A stretch of DNA of 43,618 nucleotides from an uncultured Microbacterium sp. (GTDB taxonomy: Bacteria > Actinomycetota > Actinomycetes > Actinomycetales > Microbacteriaceae), in NCBI GenBank assembly GCA_947503655.1, contig CANNEP010000019.1, positions 1 to 43,618 of the forward strand. The letters run 5' to 3'. The translations under genes and the position numbers were made by a program. How positions within the stretch are numbered: the stretch's first letter is position 1; every line of letters begins with the position of its first letter. The notes below the pieces were generated by a model. The model worked only from the letters and a program-made list of their open reading frames with translations, did no database searches and had not been told where the DNA came from. Positions 25,274 through 34,107 of the stretch are shown here, piece after piece.

Positions 25274-25386
25274 TTCGCCCCTGAGAAATTCTTGCGATCG
25301 TCGTGCATTGATGATGCCACACGAAGTGCGCCTTGGGGGAAGGTTTCGGGAGAAGGAGGTTTCGGTTACGGGCGCCGTCGGTGGCC

Positions 25387-26910
25387 TCACACGGGCGGAT
25401 CGTCGCCGGATGACCTATCGCCGCTGGCTTCCGTGGTTCCGCTGAAGCGCGCACCATCTGCCGCTCCCCCTGTGGGGTAGAAGCGGAGGATCGGCGTCGG
25501 GGTGTCGATGTAGGTGTTGCCGTTGGGGCTTGTCCAGTGCAGAATGCCGTGGCGTTGGTGCACGACCTGCCAGTGGGCAGCGTGCTTCATCCGGTGATGC
25601 CCCTTGCACAGCAGTGCCAGGTTATCGAGATGTGTTTTTCCGCCGTCAGCGGCTGCGAGGCCGTGGTCGGCGTCGCAGCGGTGCGCGCTCTCGCGACACC
25701 CCGGGAAGCGACAGTGTTCATCACGCACCCGAAGCCGGCGCCGCAAGTCTTCACCGGGCCGATAACGGTCAACGGCAAGAACGGCACCGGACACGGGATG
25801 CGTCATCACACGATCCCACCCGGGTTCACCACCGGCCAGGAAGCGAGCAGTCTCCACGTCCATCGGCCCCACACCGATCAGCTCAGCACCAGAATCGGTG
25901 CTGCCAGCGAGGGTCGTGACGGGAACAGTGACCTGCACGTTCGCGCGAATCGCACCCAGGGCGTCACCGTGCCCGAGCGGGGCGCCAGAGAGGGCGATGT
26001 CAGCGAAGACATCCGCACGGATCTCATCACGACACCGCTCATCATCCGGATCGGCTTTCTCGACAGCGACCGCGATCGAGGTGAGTCGGTCGTGGATGCC
26101 GTGAGCGAGAACCGCGGGCAACAGCGCGACGAGTTCGGCCATGCCATCTGCAACATCACGAACTTTCACCGACCGGTGCTGGCGCGCGGTCTGGTGCCGC
26201 TCGGAGATGCTGCGCGCGTGGATCTGATTCGCGACACTCGGCAACACCGCCGCTAACCTCGGTGGCGTCGTGATCGCGGCACGCTCCAGCGCAGCCGCCT
26301 CATACTCGGGACGCACCTCAACCGGGAGGCCGTCGCTCGCCTTCACAATCTCCTGCACATGCCGCGACGTAATCACCCCGGTACGCAGCGCTTCAAACGT
26401 TTGCGGAAACCCGACGTACACGTCGTACGCATTCGACATCCGTCGCTGCACGGCGCGATCACTCAACCGCAGCGCAGCCCCGATCTCCGCACACGCAGAA
26501 CGAATCATCATGTCGCGCTCAGCAATAAGCTCCGCTGTCTCCTTTGACAACGCATCCACATGCTCAAACACCGCCGCATATAGTGCGGTCTCCATCGCAT
26601 CCAACCCCGCATGCGCCCGCTGAATCTCAACCAACGAATGCAACGCAAACGCAAACCCACCCGGCAGGTCATCGACAGGGACAACCGCGGCCGACCCACT
26701 TGCCGCAACCTCACCAGGGCGCTCGGCCAGGGGCTCGCCAGACGTGTCAGGGACAACCGCGGCCGCAACCTCGCCCAGGCACTCCTCGGACCCACCGCCC
26801 GCCTCCTGCGCCGACTGCTCAGACGCGCGCGCACCACCCAACGCCTCACCAGGCTCAACGGCTGGGGCGGAACCCTCGTCGGGTTCACGGGGTGGCTGTT
26901 CGGAAGTCAT
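25387..26910 (-). CDS. DUF222 / HNH endonuclease-domain protein (13E12-type)
   Basis: A 507-residue protein of the type common and often multicopy in actinobacteria (REP13E12-like). An acidic, Ala/Glu/Pro-rich head (about 1-90) precedes the DUF222 region, which starts near FALHSLVEIQRAHAGLDAME. The HNH motif at the C-terminus is CRFPGC, then CDADHGLAAADGGKTHLDNL, then LLCKGHHRMKH, carrying the metal-binding Cys and His residues. The biological role of the family is unsettled; domestication of mobile elements and DNA repair have both been proposed. The ATG at 26910 is chosen; the frame stays open for 123 bases upstream. CATCAT lies 6 nt before this ATG. Confidence 0.88.
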   Translation of the reverse strand: MTSEQPPREPDEGSAPAVEPGEALGGARASEQSAQEAGGGSEECLGEVAAAVVPDTSGEPLAERPGEVAASGSAAVVPVDDLPGGFAFALHSLVEIQRAHAGLDAMETALYAAVFEHVDALSKETAELIAERDMMIRSACAEIGAALRLSDRAVQRRMSNAYDVYVGFPQTFEALRTGVITSRHVQEIVKASDGLPVEVRPEYEAAALERAAITTPPRLAAVLPSVANQIHARSISERHQTARQHRSVKVRDVADGMAELVALLPAVLAHGIHDRLTSIAVAVEKADPDDERCRDEIRADVFADIALSGAPLGHGDALGAIRANVQVTVPVTTLAGSTDSGAELIGVGPMDVETARFLAGGEPGWDRVMTHPVSGAVLAVDRYRPGEDLRRRLRVRDEHCRFPGCRESAHRCDADHGLAAADGGKTHLDNLALLCKGHHRMKHAAHWQVVHQRHGILHWTSPNGNTYIDTPTPILRFYPTGGAADGARFSGTTEASGDRSSGDDPPV

Positions 26911-26916
26911 ACACTC

Positions 26917-26922
26917 ATGATG
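26917..26922 (-). promoter_or_regulatory. -10-like CATCAT, leaderless start
   Basis: On the minus strand CATCAT, 6 nt, then ATG at 26910. No Shine-Dalgarno sequence. Confidence 0.4.
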
Positions 26923-27037
26923 GCACGTTAAATCGAAGATATCTACGAGGATGAGAAGACTCTCATCGAACACTTCTTCGATAACGAAGAAACGGGCGGA
27001 ACACCAGAAACCCAGTGCACCGCCCGCTCTCAACCAC

Positions 27038-30000
27038 TTACGAGCGCAACGACCGCCGCGTCACCGGCGGGTTCACGGGAGCCTCCCCACCAGCACCAGC
27101 ACCCTCAGCCGAGCGACCCGCATCACCCGAACCCGAACCCGAACCACCAGCAACTACCGGAATGCTTCCCGTCCGTCGCGGCCCCGGCGTTCCGTCATCA
27201 GACCCAGACCCACCATCAGGCCCAGAACCAGAACCCGAACCGCCAGCCCGCCGAGCAGCCCGCCGCTCTTTCGCACCTTCAACCAGGTTGTAGAGCGTCG
27301 GCAGCACGATAAGCGTCAGCACGGTCGACGACACGAGGCCACCGATCACCACAATCGCGAGCGGCTGGCTAATGAATCCGCCGTGCCCCGTGATACCCAA
27401 CGCCATCGGCACAAGCGCAAAGATCGTCGCGAGCGCCGTCATCAAAATCGGACGCAAACGCATCGACGAGCCGGCAATCGTGGCGTCATACGTCGACAGC
27501 CCTCGACCACGGTACTGGTTCACGAGGTCGACGAGCACGATCGCGTTCGTCACGACGATACCGATCAGCATCAGCACGCCAATAAGAGAAGGAACCCCGA
27601 GCGGAACCTGCGAGACGATCTGCAGGAGAATCGCGCCGGTTGCCGCGAAAGGCACCGAAACCAGCAGCAGAAGCGGCTGACGCAATGACTTAAACGTCGC
27701 CACCATCACGACGTACACGATCAGAATGGCGGCGAGCATCGCGAGCCCGAGCTGCGTGAACGCATCGTTCTGCTGCGTGATGACGCCACCGAGTCCGGCA
27801 CTCGCACCCTGCGGCAGCTTCACCGCATCCAGCGCTGTCCGCACCGAAACACTGGCGGCCGACAGGTCATCCGTGAGCGGCGTCACCGAAACCGTCGCCG
27901 TCCGCTGACCGTTTTGCGTCGTGATCGACGACGGCCCCTCTGTCTGCTCGACCGTCGCAATGTCCCCCAGTCGCGTCAGCCCCGCGGCCGACGGAATCTG
28001 CATGTCAGCCAACTCAGCAATCGTCGCCGGCGGATCAGCCGACGCAATAACCACCGTCACCGACGCATCGTTCATCTCAATGGTTCCGGCGTTCTTCGGC
28101 TGCATCGCCGCATTCACCATGCCGCCGACGACAACCTCACTGAGACCAACGGCGGCCGCCTTATCGCGGTCAACCTGCACCGCAATGTACGGCTGCGCAG
28201 CGGCCAGGTTGCTCGTGACCTGCTCGACATCGTCGAGTCCCGTCATGGCATCCTGCACCGCGGCGGTCGCCTTCTCGAGCGTCGCCGAATCGGGTGCCGT
28301 CACCTCAATCGCAATGTCGCTCGAACCGAGCGACGCGGCCGCGGCAATCGTCACCTCGCCAACATCCGACAGCGCGGCAACACCCGACTGAATATCCGCA
28401 CGCACCTGCTCGGCATCCGCACCATCGGTCAGCGTGAGCGAGAACGTCGCACCCGAAGCGCCTCCACTAAAGGCATCCGTCAAAGCGGAACCACTAGAGC
28501 CGACAGAGGCCAGCACCGTGTCGACACCGGGCACGTCTTGCAGCACCTTCTCGACTCGTGCCGCGGCGGCATCCTTCACCGCGAGGCTCGAGGCGGCGGG
28601 CATTTCCTGCTGCACGGTCATGGTGTTTTGACCCGAGTCACCGAGGAAGTTCGTCTTCATAAACTGGGCAGAGAACAGCGTTCCGGCGAGCACTAGAACC
28701 GCCACGATGAGCGTCACCGCGGAGTGCTTGACCGTCCACTTCAGCATCGGCAGGTAGGCCTTCTGCAGCTTCGACGGCGGAGCGTCCGGGTGCTCTGGGT
28801 CGATGACGTTGCCGTCGGCATCCTGCAGTTCCTTGCCGGGCTTCATGAACCAGTACGCGAGCACCGGCACGATCGTGAGCGCGACCAGCAGGCTCGACAG
28901 CATGGCAATCGTCACCGTCATCGCGAACGGACGGAACAGCTCACCGGTCATGTCACCAACGAGCGCGATCGGCAAGAACACCGCCACGGTCGTGATCGTC
29001 GACGCCGTAATAGCGCCAGCCACCTCACGCACCGCGAGAATGATCGACGCCATCTTGTCGGCACCGCCGACGTAGTGGCGCTTGATGTTCTCAATCACAA
29101 CGATCGAGTCGTCGACAACGCGGCCGATTGCCATCGTGAGTGCGCCGAGCGTGAGGATGTTGAGCGAGTACTCCATCGCCTGCAGACCCAGCAGCGTGAT
29201 GAGCACGCTCGTCGGGATCGAAATCGCGGTGACAATCGTGGCCCGGAACGACAACAGGAAGATCAGAATCACGATCACCGCGAAGACGAGACCGAGCACT
29301 CCTTCCTGGGCCAGTGCCTCAATCGACTGCTCAATGTACGGTGCCTGGTCGAAGATCACGTTGATTTCGCCACCATCGAGCTGTGATTCCAGCTCCGGCA
29401 GCAGCGCCGTGATCGCCTGCGATACCTCGACGGTGTTCGCGGTGCCGAGCTTCGTGATCGAAATCGTCAGCGCGTCTTCACCGTTGACGCGAGAAATCGA
29501 CGTGGCCTCCGCCGCAGCGAGCTCCACCGTCGCGACATCGGCAATCGTCTTCGCGCCGGTAGCCATTTGGTCTGCGTTCGTCGCAACCAGCGGCAGCGAC
29601 GCGACGTCTTCCACCGACTGCACCTTGGTTCCGGTCTGCACCGTCAGCGTCTTGTCGCCCTCGGTGATCGCACCGCCCGGGAAGAGAATGCCGTTCTGCT
29701 CGAGCGCGTCATTGATCGCCTGCTGCGTGAAACCGGCGGCGGCAAGCTTCGCCTGGTCTGGGGTGATGACCACACGCTGCGTGGTCGCGCCGAGAATGGC
29801 CGCCTGGTTGACGCCGTCGATCTTCTCGAGTTCCGGAACCACGATGTTCTCGAGGCGCGTCTGGATCGTCTCCGCGTTGCCGCCAGAAACCGCGAGCTGT
29901 ACCGCCGGCAGGTCGTCAATCGACAGCAACAGCACCTGTGGGTCAACCGACTCGGGCAGCTGCGACGAAATGCGGTTGATCGCCTGCGTCATCTTCTGCT

Positions 30001-30316
30001 CGGCCGTGCTGAGGTCCGTGCCATACGTGAACGACGCCTGCACGACGCTCGCGTTCGTGGCGCTCGTCGCCGACGTGGTCTCGAGACCGGGCACCGCTTG
30101 AATCGCGGCCTCAATGGGCGTCGATACGTCGGTGTTCACGACCTCGGGCGATGCACCGGGGTAGGTCGTAATGACCATGAGCGCCGGGAACTCGATCGAC
30201 GGGATGAGCTCCCGCTTGAGGTTGACGAGGGCCGTGGAACCAAAAATCGCCGCGACGATAGTGATGAGGGCGATGAGAGCGCGGTTTTTCAGGCTCAGAA
30301 CAGCAAGTTTGAACAC
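27038..30316 (-). CDS. RND-family efflux permease (AcrB/SwrC-like) with Gly/Ser-rich tail
   Basis: A 1092-residue proton-driven exporter. Twelve helices are arranged as 1+5 and 1+5 around two large outer loops. Conserved parts are FKLAVLSLKNRALIALITIV (helix 1), the essential Asp pair in GRVVDDSIVVIEN (helix 4), and the second-half repeat with PFAATGAILLQI and IGVLMLIGIVVTNAIVLVDLVNQYR. It fits the Gram-positive SwrC/YerP type that works without an outer-membrane channel, and no membrane-fusion protein is encoded beside it. The last 70 residues are Gly/Ser/Pro-rich, which is unusual. The start is GTG at 30316, chosen because helix 1 begins there and AAGG lies 6 nt upstream. The longer open frame runs through the preceding inverted repeat. 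The exported substrate is unknown. Confidence 0.9.
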   Translation of the reverse strand: MFKLAVLSLKNRALIALITIVAAIFGSTALVNLKRELIPSIEFPALMVITTYPGASPEVVNTDVSTPIEAAIQAVPGLETTSATSATNASVVQASFTYGTDLSTAEQKMTQAINRISSQLPESVDPQVLLLSIDDLPAVQLAVSGGNAETIQTRLENIVVPELEKIDGVNQAAILGATTQRVVITPDQAKLAAAGFTQQAINDALEQNGILFPGGAITEGDKTLTVQTGTKVQSVEDVASLPLVATNADQMATGAKTIADVATVELAAAEATSISRVNGEDALTISITKLGTANTVEVSQAITALLPELESQLDGGEINVIFDQAPYIEQSIEALAQEGVLGLVFAVIVILIFLLSFRATIVTAISIPTSVLITLLGLQAMEYSLNILTLGALTMAIGRVVDDSIVVIENIKRHYVGGADKMASIILAVREVAGAITASTITTVAVFLPIALVGDMTGELFRPFAMTVTIAMLSSLLVALTIVPVLAYWFMKPGKELQDADGNVIDPEHPDAPPSKLQKAYLPMLKWTVKHSAVTLIVAVLVLAGTLFSAQFMKTNFLGDSGQNTMTVQQEMPAASSLAVKDAAAARVEKVLQDVPGVDTVLASVGSSGSALTDAFSGGASGATFSLTLTDGADAEQVRADIQSGVAALSDVGEVTIAAAASLGSSDIAIEVTAPDSATLEKATAAVQDAMTGLDDVEQVTSNLAAAQPYIAVQVDRDKAAAVGLSEVVVGGMVNAAMQPKNAGTIEMNDASVTVVIASADPPATIAELADMQIPSAAGLTRLGDIATVEQTEGPSSITTQNGQRTATVSVTPLTDDLSAASVSVRTALDAVKLPQGASAGLGGVITQQNDAFTQLGLAMLAAILIVYVVMVATFKSLRQPLLLLVSVPFAATGAILLQIVSQVPLGVPSLIGVLMLIGIVVTNAIVLVDLVNQYRGRGLSTYDATIAGSSMRLRPILMTALATIFALVPMALGITGHGGFISQPLAIVVIGGLVSSTVLTLIVLPTLYNLVEGAKERRAARRAGGSGSGSGPDGGSGSDDGTPGPRRTGSIPVVAGGSGSGSGDAGRSAEGAGAGGEAPVNPPVTRRSLRS

Positions 30317-30331
30317 GAGATGCCTTGCGTT

Positions 30332-30362
30332 AGAAGTGACGAATAAGTCGCTTCTTAGTATT
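30332..30362 (-). promoter_or_regulatory. promoter with overlapping operator-like inverted repeat (RND gene)
   Basis: AGAAGTGAC (30332-30340) and GTCGCTTCT (30347-30355) form 9-bp arms with one mismatch and a 6-base spacer. AATACT on the minus strand (30357-30362) directly abuts it and could be the -10, which would put the transcript start inside the repeat. This is the layout of a repressor-controlled efflux gene. Confidence 0.5.
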
Positions 30363-30422
30363 CCACGCGGCGTGTGCGCGGTGTCTGGGAGGGCGCGCGG
30401 CCCAGCACCTACAGCCCAGCAC

Positions 30423-30812
30423 CTACGCCCCAGCGAAGACGCCACCGAGCGCGACGCCCGCAACCGATGCCACGACGCAGACCACAAACGTTGCGGCAAC
30501 GTTCATCAGTGCGATGCGGCGAGCGCCCGCCTGCGCGAGCGTGACGGTCGCGACGGCGACGGTCGAGAAGGTGGTGAACCCGCCCAGCAGCCCGGCACCA
30601 ACGATGGTCGCGAAAGGTTCCAGGCCGGCAGGCGCTCCGGCCATCCACCCAGCGACGAGGCCCAGCACGAAAGAGCCCAACACATTGACAAGCCAAATTC
30701 CCCACGGAAACCGCGACCGCGTGCGGCGGGAGACAGCGACGTCAATGAGCCACCGCAACACCGCGCCCAAGCCGCCGGCAACACTCGCGGCGATGAAGGT
30801 TCCGATCTCCAT
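30423..30812 (-). CDS. crcB: CrcB fluoride channel subunit (second of pair)
   Basis: A 129-residue protein with four membrane helices, exporting fluoride passively. Landmarks are GGLGAVLRWLID in helix 1, LVNVLGSFVLGL in helix 2, and GGFTTFSTV in helix 3, where the TTFS turn binds the central sodium and lines the pore. It is the partner of the gene just upstream: such pairs, each about 125 residues, assemble as an antiparallel heterodimer. The stop of the partner lies 5 bp before this ATG, so they are co-translated. Confidence 0.92.
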   Translation of the reverse strand: MEIGTFIAASVAGGLGAVLRWLIDVAVSRRTRSRFPWGIWLVNVLGSFVLGLVAGWMAGAPAGLEPFATIVGAGLLGGFTTFSTVAVATVTLAQAGARRIALMNVAATFVVCVVASVAGVALGGVFAGA

Positions 30813-30817
30813 CTGAC

Positions 30818-31210
30818 TTACCGCCCGCCCAAAGCTGACGCTCGCACGCCACCACCGAGAAGGTAGCCGCCCGCGGCGGCCACAACGCCACCGATCGCGA
30901 TGAGCGCCGCGATACCCAGCGCGGCGAGATCAGTAGTGGCGGAGACCGCCAGCGCCGAATACGTCGTGAAGGTACCCAGTGCCCCCGTGCCCAACAACAG
31001 GTGGATTTGGCGATTGCGCGCACTCGTCGAGCGGGACAAGACCGCGGTCAACAGACCGAGAAGGAAGGCGCCGACCAGATTCACCGTGAGCAGCCCGGCC
31101 GCATCACCGACCGCCAAGGTCACGGCGAGCCGCGCAGCGGTTCCGACGACGCCACCCACAAAGACAAGCCCCACATCGCGCGCGCGAATTCGCGGGGCGG
31201 CAGACGTCAT
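30818..31210 (-). CDS. crcB: CrcB fluoride channel subunit (first of pair)
   Basis: A 130-residue four-helix channel subunit. After a short Arg-rich head it has VGTAARLAVTL (helix 1), LTVNLVGAFLLGLL (helix 2) and GTFTTYSALAV (helix 3), where Tyr replaces the usual Phe of TTFS. The sequence differs clearly from its partner, as expected for a heterodimer in which charges on the loops fix opposite topologies. TAACGT lies 6 nt before the ATG, suggesting a leaderless transcript. The 31 bp between this start and the end of the TetR gene leave no room for a fluoride riboswitch. Confidence 0.92.
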   Translation of the reverse strand: MTSAAPRIRARDVGLVFVGGVVGTAARLAVTLAVGDAAGLLTVNLVGAFLLGLLTAVLSRSTSARNRQIHLLLGTGALGTFTTYSALAVSATTDLAALGIAALIAIGGVVAAAGGYLLGGGVRASALGGR

Positions 31211-31216
31211 GACGCT

Positions 31217-31222
31217 ACGTTA
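31217..31222 (-). promoter_or_regulatory. -10 TAACGT, leaderless crcB start
   Basis: On the minus strand TAACGT, 6 nt, then ATG at 31210. No Shine-Dalgarno sequence. Confidence 0.5.
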
Positions 31223-31241
31223 GCGCCTGAAGGCGACAGGA

Positions 31242-31847
31242 TTAACCGACCACCTGCGACAGCTTCGCCACGACCGTTCGGAATTGATCCGGGTTGATCT
31301 TAACCTCGCCCTTGGCTCCGCGCGCGTGCCGCAGTACTTCGTCACCGATCACCACCGACAGCCCCACAATGAGACGCGCTTCAGTTGCGTGGTCTTCAAA
31401 CGCGAGCGAAGCCAGCTCCGGATGAGTGTCGAGCCACTCCTCGATAACAGTCGCGAGCCGCTCCCGGCTCTGGGAGCTCACCCACGAAACCCGTGATGTG
31501 GTGCCGGGCTCGCGCAAGAAGAGCTGAACCCGCTTCTTGGTGATGAGGTCGTCCGCGTCCCCCCGGACAGCGTCCAGCACGATTTCTGATGCTGCGACGA
31601 TTAAGTCTGCGCCGTTCTTCTCAAGAATTGCGGTGGTGCGTTCCCGGTCGTACTCGAGCGGGCGGCCGAAGATGGCCTGCTCACGTGATGTGTAGTAGTT
31701 AAAGAAGGTACTGCGCGACACCATGGCAATGTCGCAGACGCGGTCAACGGTGACGGCGTCGATGCCTTCGTTGAACGCAATATCGACCGCCGCACCTTCG
31801 ATCGCTTGCTCTGTTGCGCGCTTCTTGCGTTCGCGTAGTCCGACCAT
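31242..31847 (-). CDS. TetR-family transcriptional regulator
   Basis: A 201-residue repressor. The N-terminal helix-turn-helix is typical: NEGIDAVTVDRVCDIAMVSR followed by STFFNYYTSREQAIF (about 28-62). The C-terminal ligand domain (about 80-200) cannot be assigned to a ligand. The start is supported by GGGGGAA upstream. It lies upstream of the crcB pair and the RND permease on the same strand, so it is a candidate repressor of the inverted repeat before the RND gene, although its own upstream region shows a different repeat. Confidence 0.88.
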   Translation of the reverse strand: MVGLRERKKRATEQAIEGAAVDIAFNEGIDAVTVDRVCDIAMVSRSTFFNYYTSREQAIFGRPLEYDRERTTAILEKNGADLIVAASEIVLDAVRGDADDLITKKRVQLFLREPGTTSRVSWVSSQSRERLATVIEEWLDTHPELASLAFEDHATEARLIVGLSVVIGDEVLRHARGAKGEVKINPDQFRTVVAKLSQVVG

Positions 31848-31865
31848 GTTGGTTCCCCCAGGGTG

Positions 31866-31884
31866 CAGGGCCTCGTACCCTGCG
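31866..31884. repeat. inverted repeat upstream of the TetR gene
   Basis: GCAGGG-(7)-CCCTGC, 19 bp upstream of the TetR start. It could be the regulator's own operator. It does not resemble the repeat before the RND gene. Confidence 0.35.
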
Positions 31885-32031
31885 TCTGTACCAGGCTACG
31901 TCACAATGTTGGCTCGCATCCAAAATCTCCGTAATCGCGGGAGCGCGTCTCCGTAATTGTTGGTCGATGCGTAAATTAAGAGCGCCCGGAAGCAGCGTAC
32001 GGAGATCACGCCGCCTGACCACACCCCGTAC

Positions 32032-32685
32032 TTACACGAGGCCAGCGCGCACCACCATGACAGCGAGGTCGACACGTGTGCGAGCGCCAACCTTGGTCCG
32101 CACGGTCCCCAGCGTGGACTTCACCGTGCTTTCGGCAACGAGCATCATGCGCGCAATCTCCGCGTCGGACGCACCATCGGCGACCGCGATCGCCATCTCG
32201 CGTTCACGAGGAGCCAACTGCTCAAGCAACACTTGCGCATCCCGACGATGAGCAGCTTGCGGGTCATCCCGAACCCATGACACCAAATGACGCGCAGACC
32301 GCGCTGACATCGGCGTATCCCCTGCCGCGACACTGCGCACGGCCTGCACGATGCTCATGGGGTCATCGTCTTTCAAGAGGAAACCGGCAGCCCCGGCCTC
32401 GATCGCACGCAATACGGTGCCATTGTCGTCCATCGCCGTCATCATCAAGAAGGCTGGGCCGCTCTCACTGAGAGCCGCAACAACGGCAATGCCATCCATG
32501 ACCGGCATACGCACATCGCAGAGCACCACGTCGGGGTATAACTCGCGCACCGCGTCAGCGACCTGAGCGCCGCCCGAGCACGTGCCGACGACCGTCAAGT
32601 CTGAAACGCTCGAGACCATTGACTCCATGCCGGAGCGTGCAAAAGCGTCGTCGTCGACAATCAACACGCGAATCGGGTCAGTCAC
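32032..32685 (-). CDS. NarL/LuxR-type response regulator
   Basis: A 217-residue response regulator. The receiver domain has the acidic triad VDDD (11-13), phospho-acceptor Asp57 in LCDVRMPVMDG, and the conserved Lys in LLKDDDP. The C-terminal LuxR-type helix-turn-helix is LAPREREMAIAVADGASDAE followed by IARMMLVAESTVKSTLGTVR. The start is taken as GTG at 32685, which overlaps the end of the kinase gene by 8 bases (GTGACTGA), so the two are coupled. The ATG 27 bases upstream would give a longer overlap and an unusual head. Confidence 0.92.
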   Translation of the reverse strand: MTDPIRVLIVDDDAFARSGMESMVSSVSDLTVVGTCSGGAQVADAVRELYPDVVLCDVRMPVMDGIAVVAALSESGPAFLMMTAMDDNGTVLRAIEAGAAGFLLKDDDPMSIVQAVRSVAAGDTPMSARSARHLVSWVRDDPQAAHRRDAQVLLEQLAPREREMAIAVADGASDAEIARMMLVAESTVKSTLGTVRTKVGARTRVDLAVMVVRAGLV

Positions 32686-33940
32686 CGTTCGATGATATCG
32701 GCGACGACACACCCTCCCACGGCATCCACACCGCGACGCGGAACGTACCCTCGGGCGTCACGCCCGCCTGAAATGATCCGCCCACACTGGCCACGCGCTC
32801 CTGCATACCGACGAGCCCGTTGCCACCACCGACGGAGCTGGGCGGGAGCCCCACGGTCATCGCGTTCGTCACCGATGCACTCACCCCGGTTTGCGGGCCG
32901 CCGCGCACATCAACGCGAATCGCCACATCACCGGCGTGACGTCTGGCGTTCGAAATCGACTCCTGCAGAATGCGGTACAGCGCATGCGAAACCTCGTTGT
33001 TGCACGACGTCGGGTCGGTCACCATGATCTGCGCCCGCACATCCGCGCCATCACCGGTGACTCGATCGATCAGCAGGCTCAGGTCGCTCAGACCCGTGCC
33101 ACGCCGCGCCGTCGCTGGATTCTTCAGCACTTCGACGACGGCACGCAGCTCGTCCAACGACCCCTGCGCCGCTTCCCGCACCCGGCGCGCAGCCGTCAGC
33201 GCAGCATCGCCTGACTCCGACGCTGCCAACTCGAATGCGCCGGCATGCAACGACACCGCACTCAACCGCGCCGCGAGCGTGTCGTGCAGTTCACGTGCGA
33301 TCTCTTGTCGTTCGTGCTCTCGCGCCACCTCATCATGCAGCACCGCGACGTTGCGGGCCGCTGCGGCGGTTCCGGCTCGCGCTTCGTCTCTCTCCTGCCG
33401 GTACTGCCGCAGGAACCCGGAACCAATAAACGGTGCCGCGACGAGCGCGGCGAGGAGCGGAATAAACGGCAGCAGGCTCAGGCGAGCGGCGGAACCAACG
33501 GCTGCGCCGTCAACAAAAGCCGCAAGAAGCGAGGACGTCGAGAAAACGTCCCAGAGAAACGACACGACCGTCGCGGCGTACGCCCCGGCGACCAGGAGCC
33601 AGCGGGTGCCGCCACGGCTGGCGGCGACGGCTCCGGTGACCGCAGTCAGGGCGACAAACGGGGTTGTCGGAAAGATGAGGGAAACCACGATCGCGATCGT
33701 CGCCACCATGATCGGCCAGCGGCGACGCCACCACAACAGCGCGACAACGCCGAGCATCGGGAAGGCCGCGAAATACCCGAACGGTGCCACCGCATCGCCC
33801 GCGCTCTCGCCTGACGTGGCGTACCTGCCTGCCACCGCCAACACCGCGAGCGCACACGCGATGAGAATGAGCGTCTCTCGCGACACCACAAACCACGGCC
33901 GTGACGGCGTTGACGCCGGCATCGGCTGAGGAATGGTCAT
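32678..33940 (-). CDS. sensor histidine kinase, HisKA_3 family
   Basis: A 420-residue membrane kinase. About six N-terminal helices (about 20-180) form a membrane sensor with little extracellular sequence, resembling intramembrane-sensing kinases. A short coiled region (RQERDEARAGTAAAARNVAVL) leads to the dimerisation domain with phospho-acceptor His219 in ARELHDTLAARLSAVSLHAG. The ATPase domain has the N box near NARRHA and the glycine box GGGNGLVGMQERVASVGG. The signal is unknown. TACGAT lies 6 nt before the ATG. The regulator gene overlaps its 3' end, and a lipoprotein gene diverges 167 bp upstream. Confidence 0.92.
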   Translation of the reverse strand: MTIPQPMPASTPSRPWFVVSRETLILIACALAVLAVAGRYATSGESAGDAVAPFGYFAAFPMLGVVALLWWRRRWPIMVATIAIVVSLIFPTTPFVALTAVTGAVAASRGGTRWLLVAGAYAATVVSFLWDVFSTSSLLAAFVDGAAVGSAARLSLLPFIPLLAALVAAPFIGSGFLRQYRQERDEARAGTAAAARNVAVLHDEVAREHERQEIARELHDTLAARLSAVSLHAGAFELAASESGDAALTAARRVREAAQGSLDELRAVVEVLKNPATARRGTGLSDLSLLIDRVTGDGADVRAQIMVTDPTSCNNEVSHALYRILQESISNARRHAGDVAIRVDVRGGPQTGVSASVTNAMTVGLPPSSVGGGNGLVGMQERVASVGGSFQAGVTPEGTFRVAVWMPWEGVSSPISSNGD

Positions 33941-33946
33941 GACTTG

Positions 33947-33952
33947 ATCGTA
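33947..33952 (-). promoter_or_regulatory. -10 TACGAT, leaderless kinase start
   Basis: On the minus strand TACGAT, 6 nt, then ATG at 33940. It is the same hexamer and spacing as before the aldose epimerase gene. Confidence 0.55.
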
Positions 33953-34107
33953 TGGCGCGACACCGACATCACTTCACCACCGTTCGTCGATGGCCATCCC
34001 CTCCTTTCGTACATCGAAGTGTGATCGTTTGGTCGTGTTGGCGAGGGGCCCGGATTCGCTGGAATGAAAAAGCACCTCGGGCTCCGGCCCCCAACCAAAG
34101 GAATCTC

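Noticed and set aside
26544..26954. Plus-strand frames opposite the N-terminal part of the HNH protein
   Set aside because: His/Pro/Thr-rich antisense of an Ala/Glu-rich head; no start signal or domain.
31211..31241. Possible fluoride riboswitch before crcB
   Set aside because: The spacer is only 31 bp and holds a leaderless-type -10; the aptamer does not fit.
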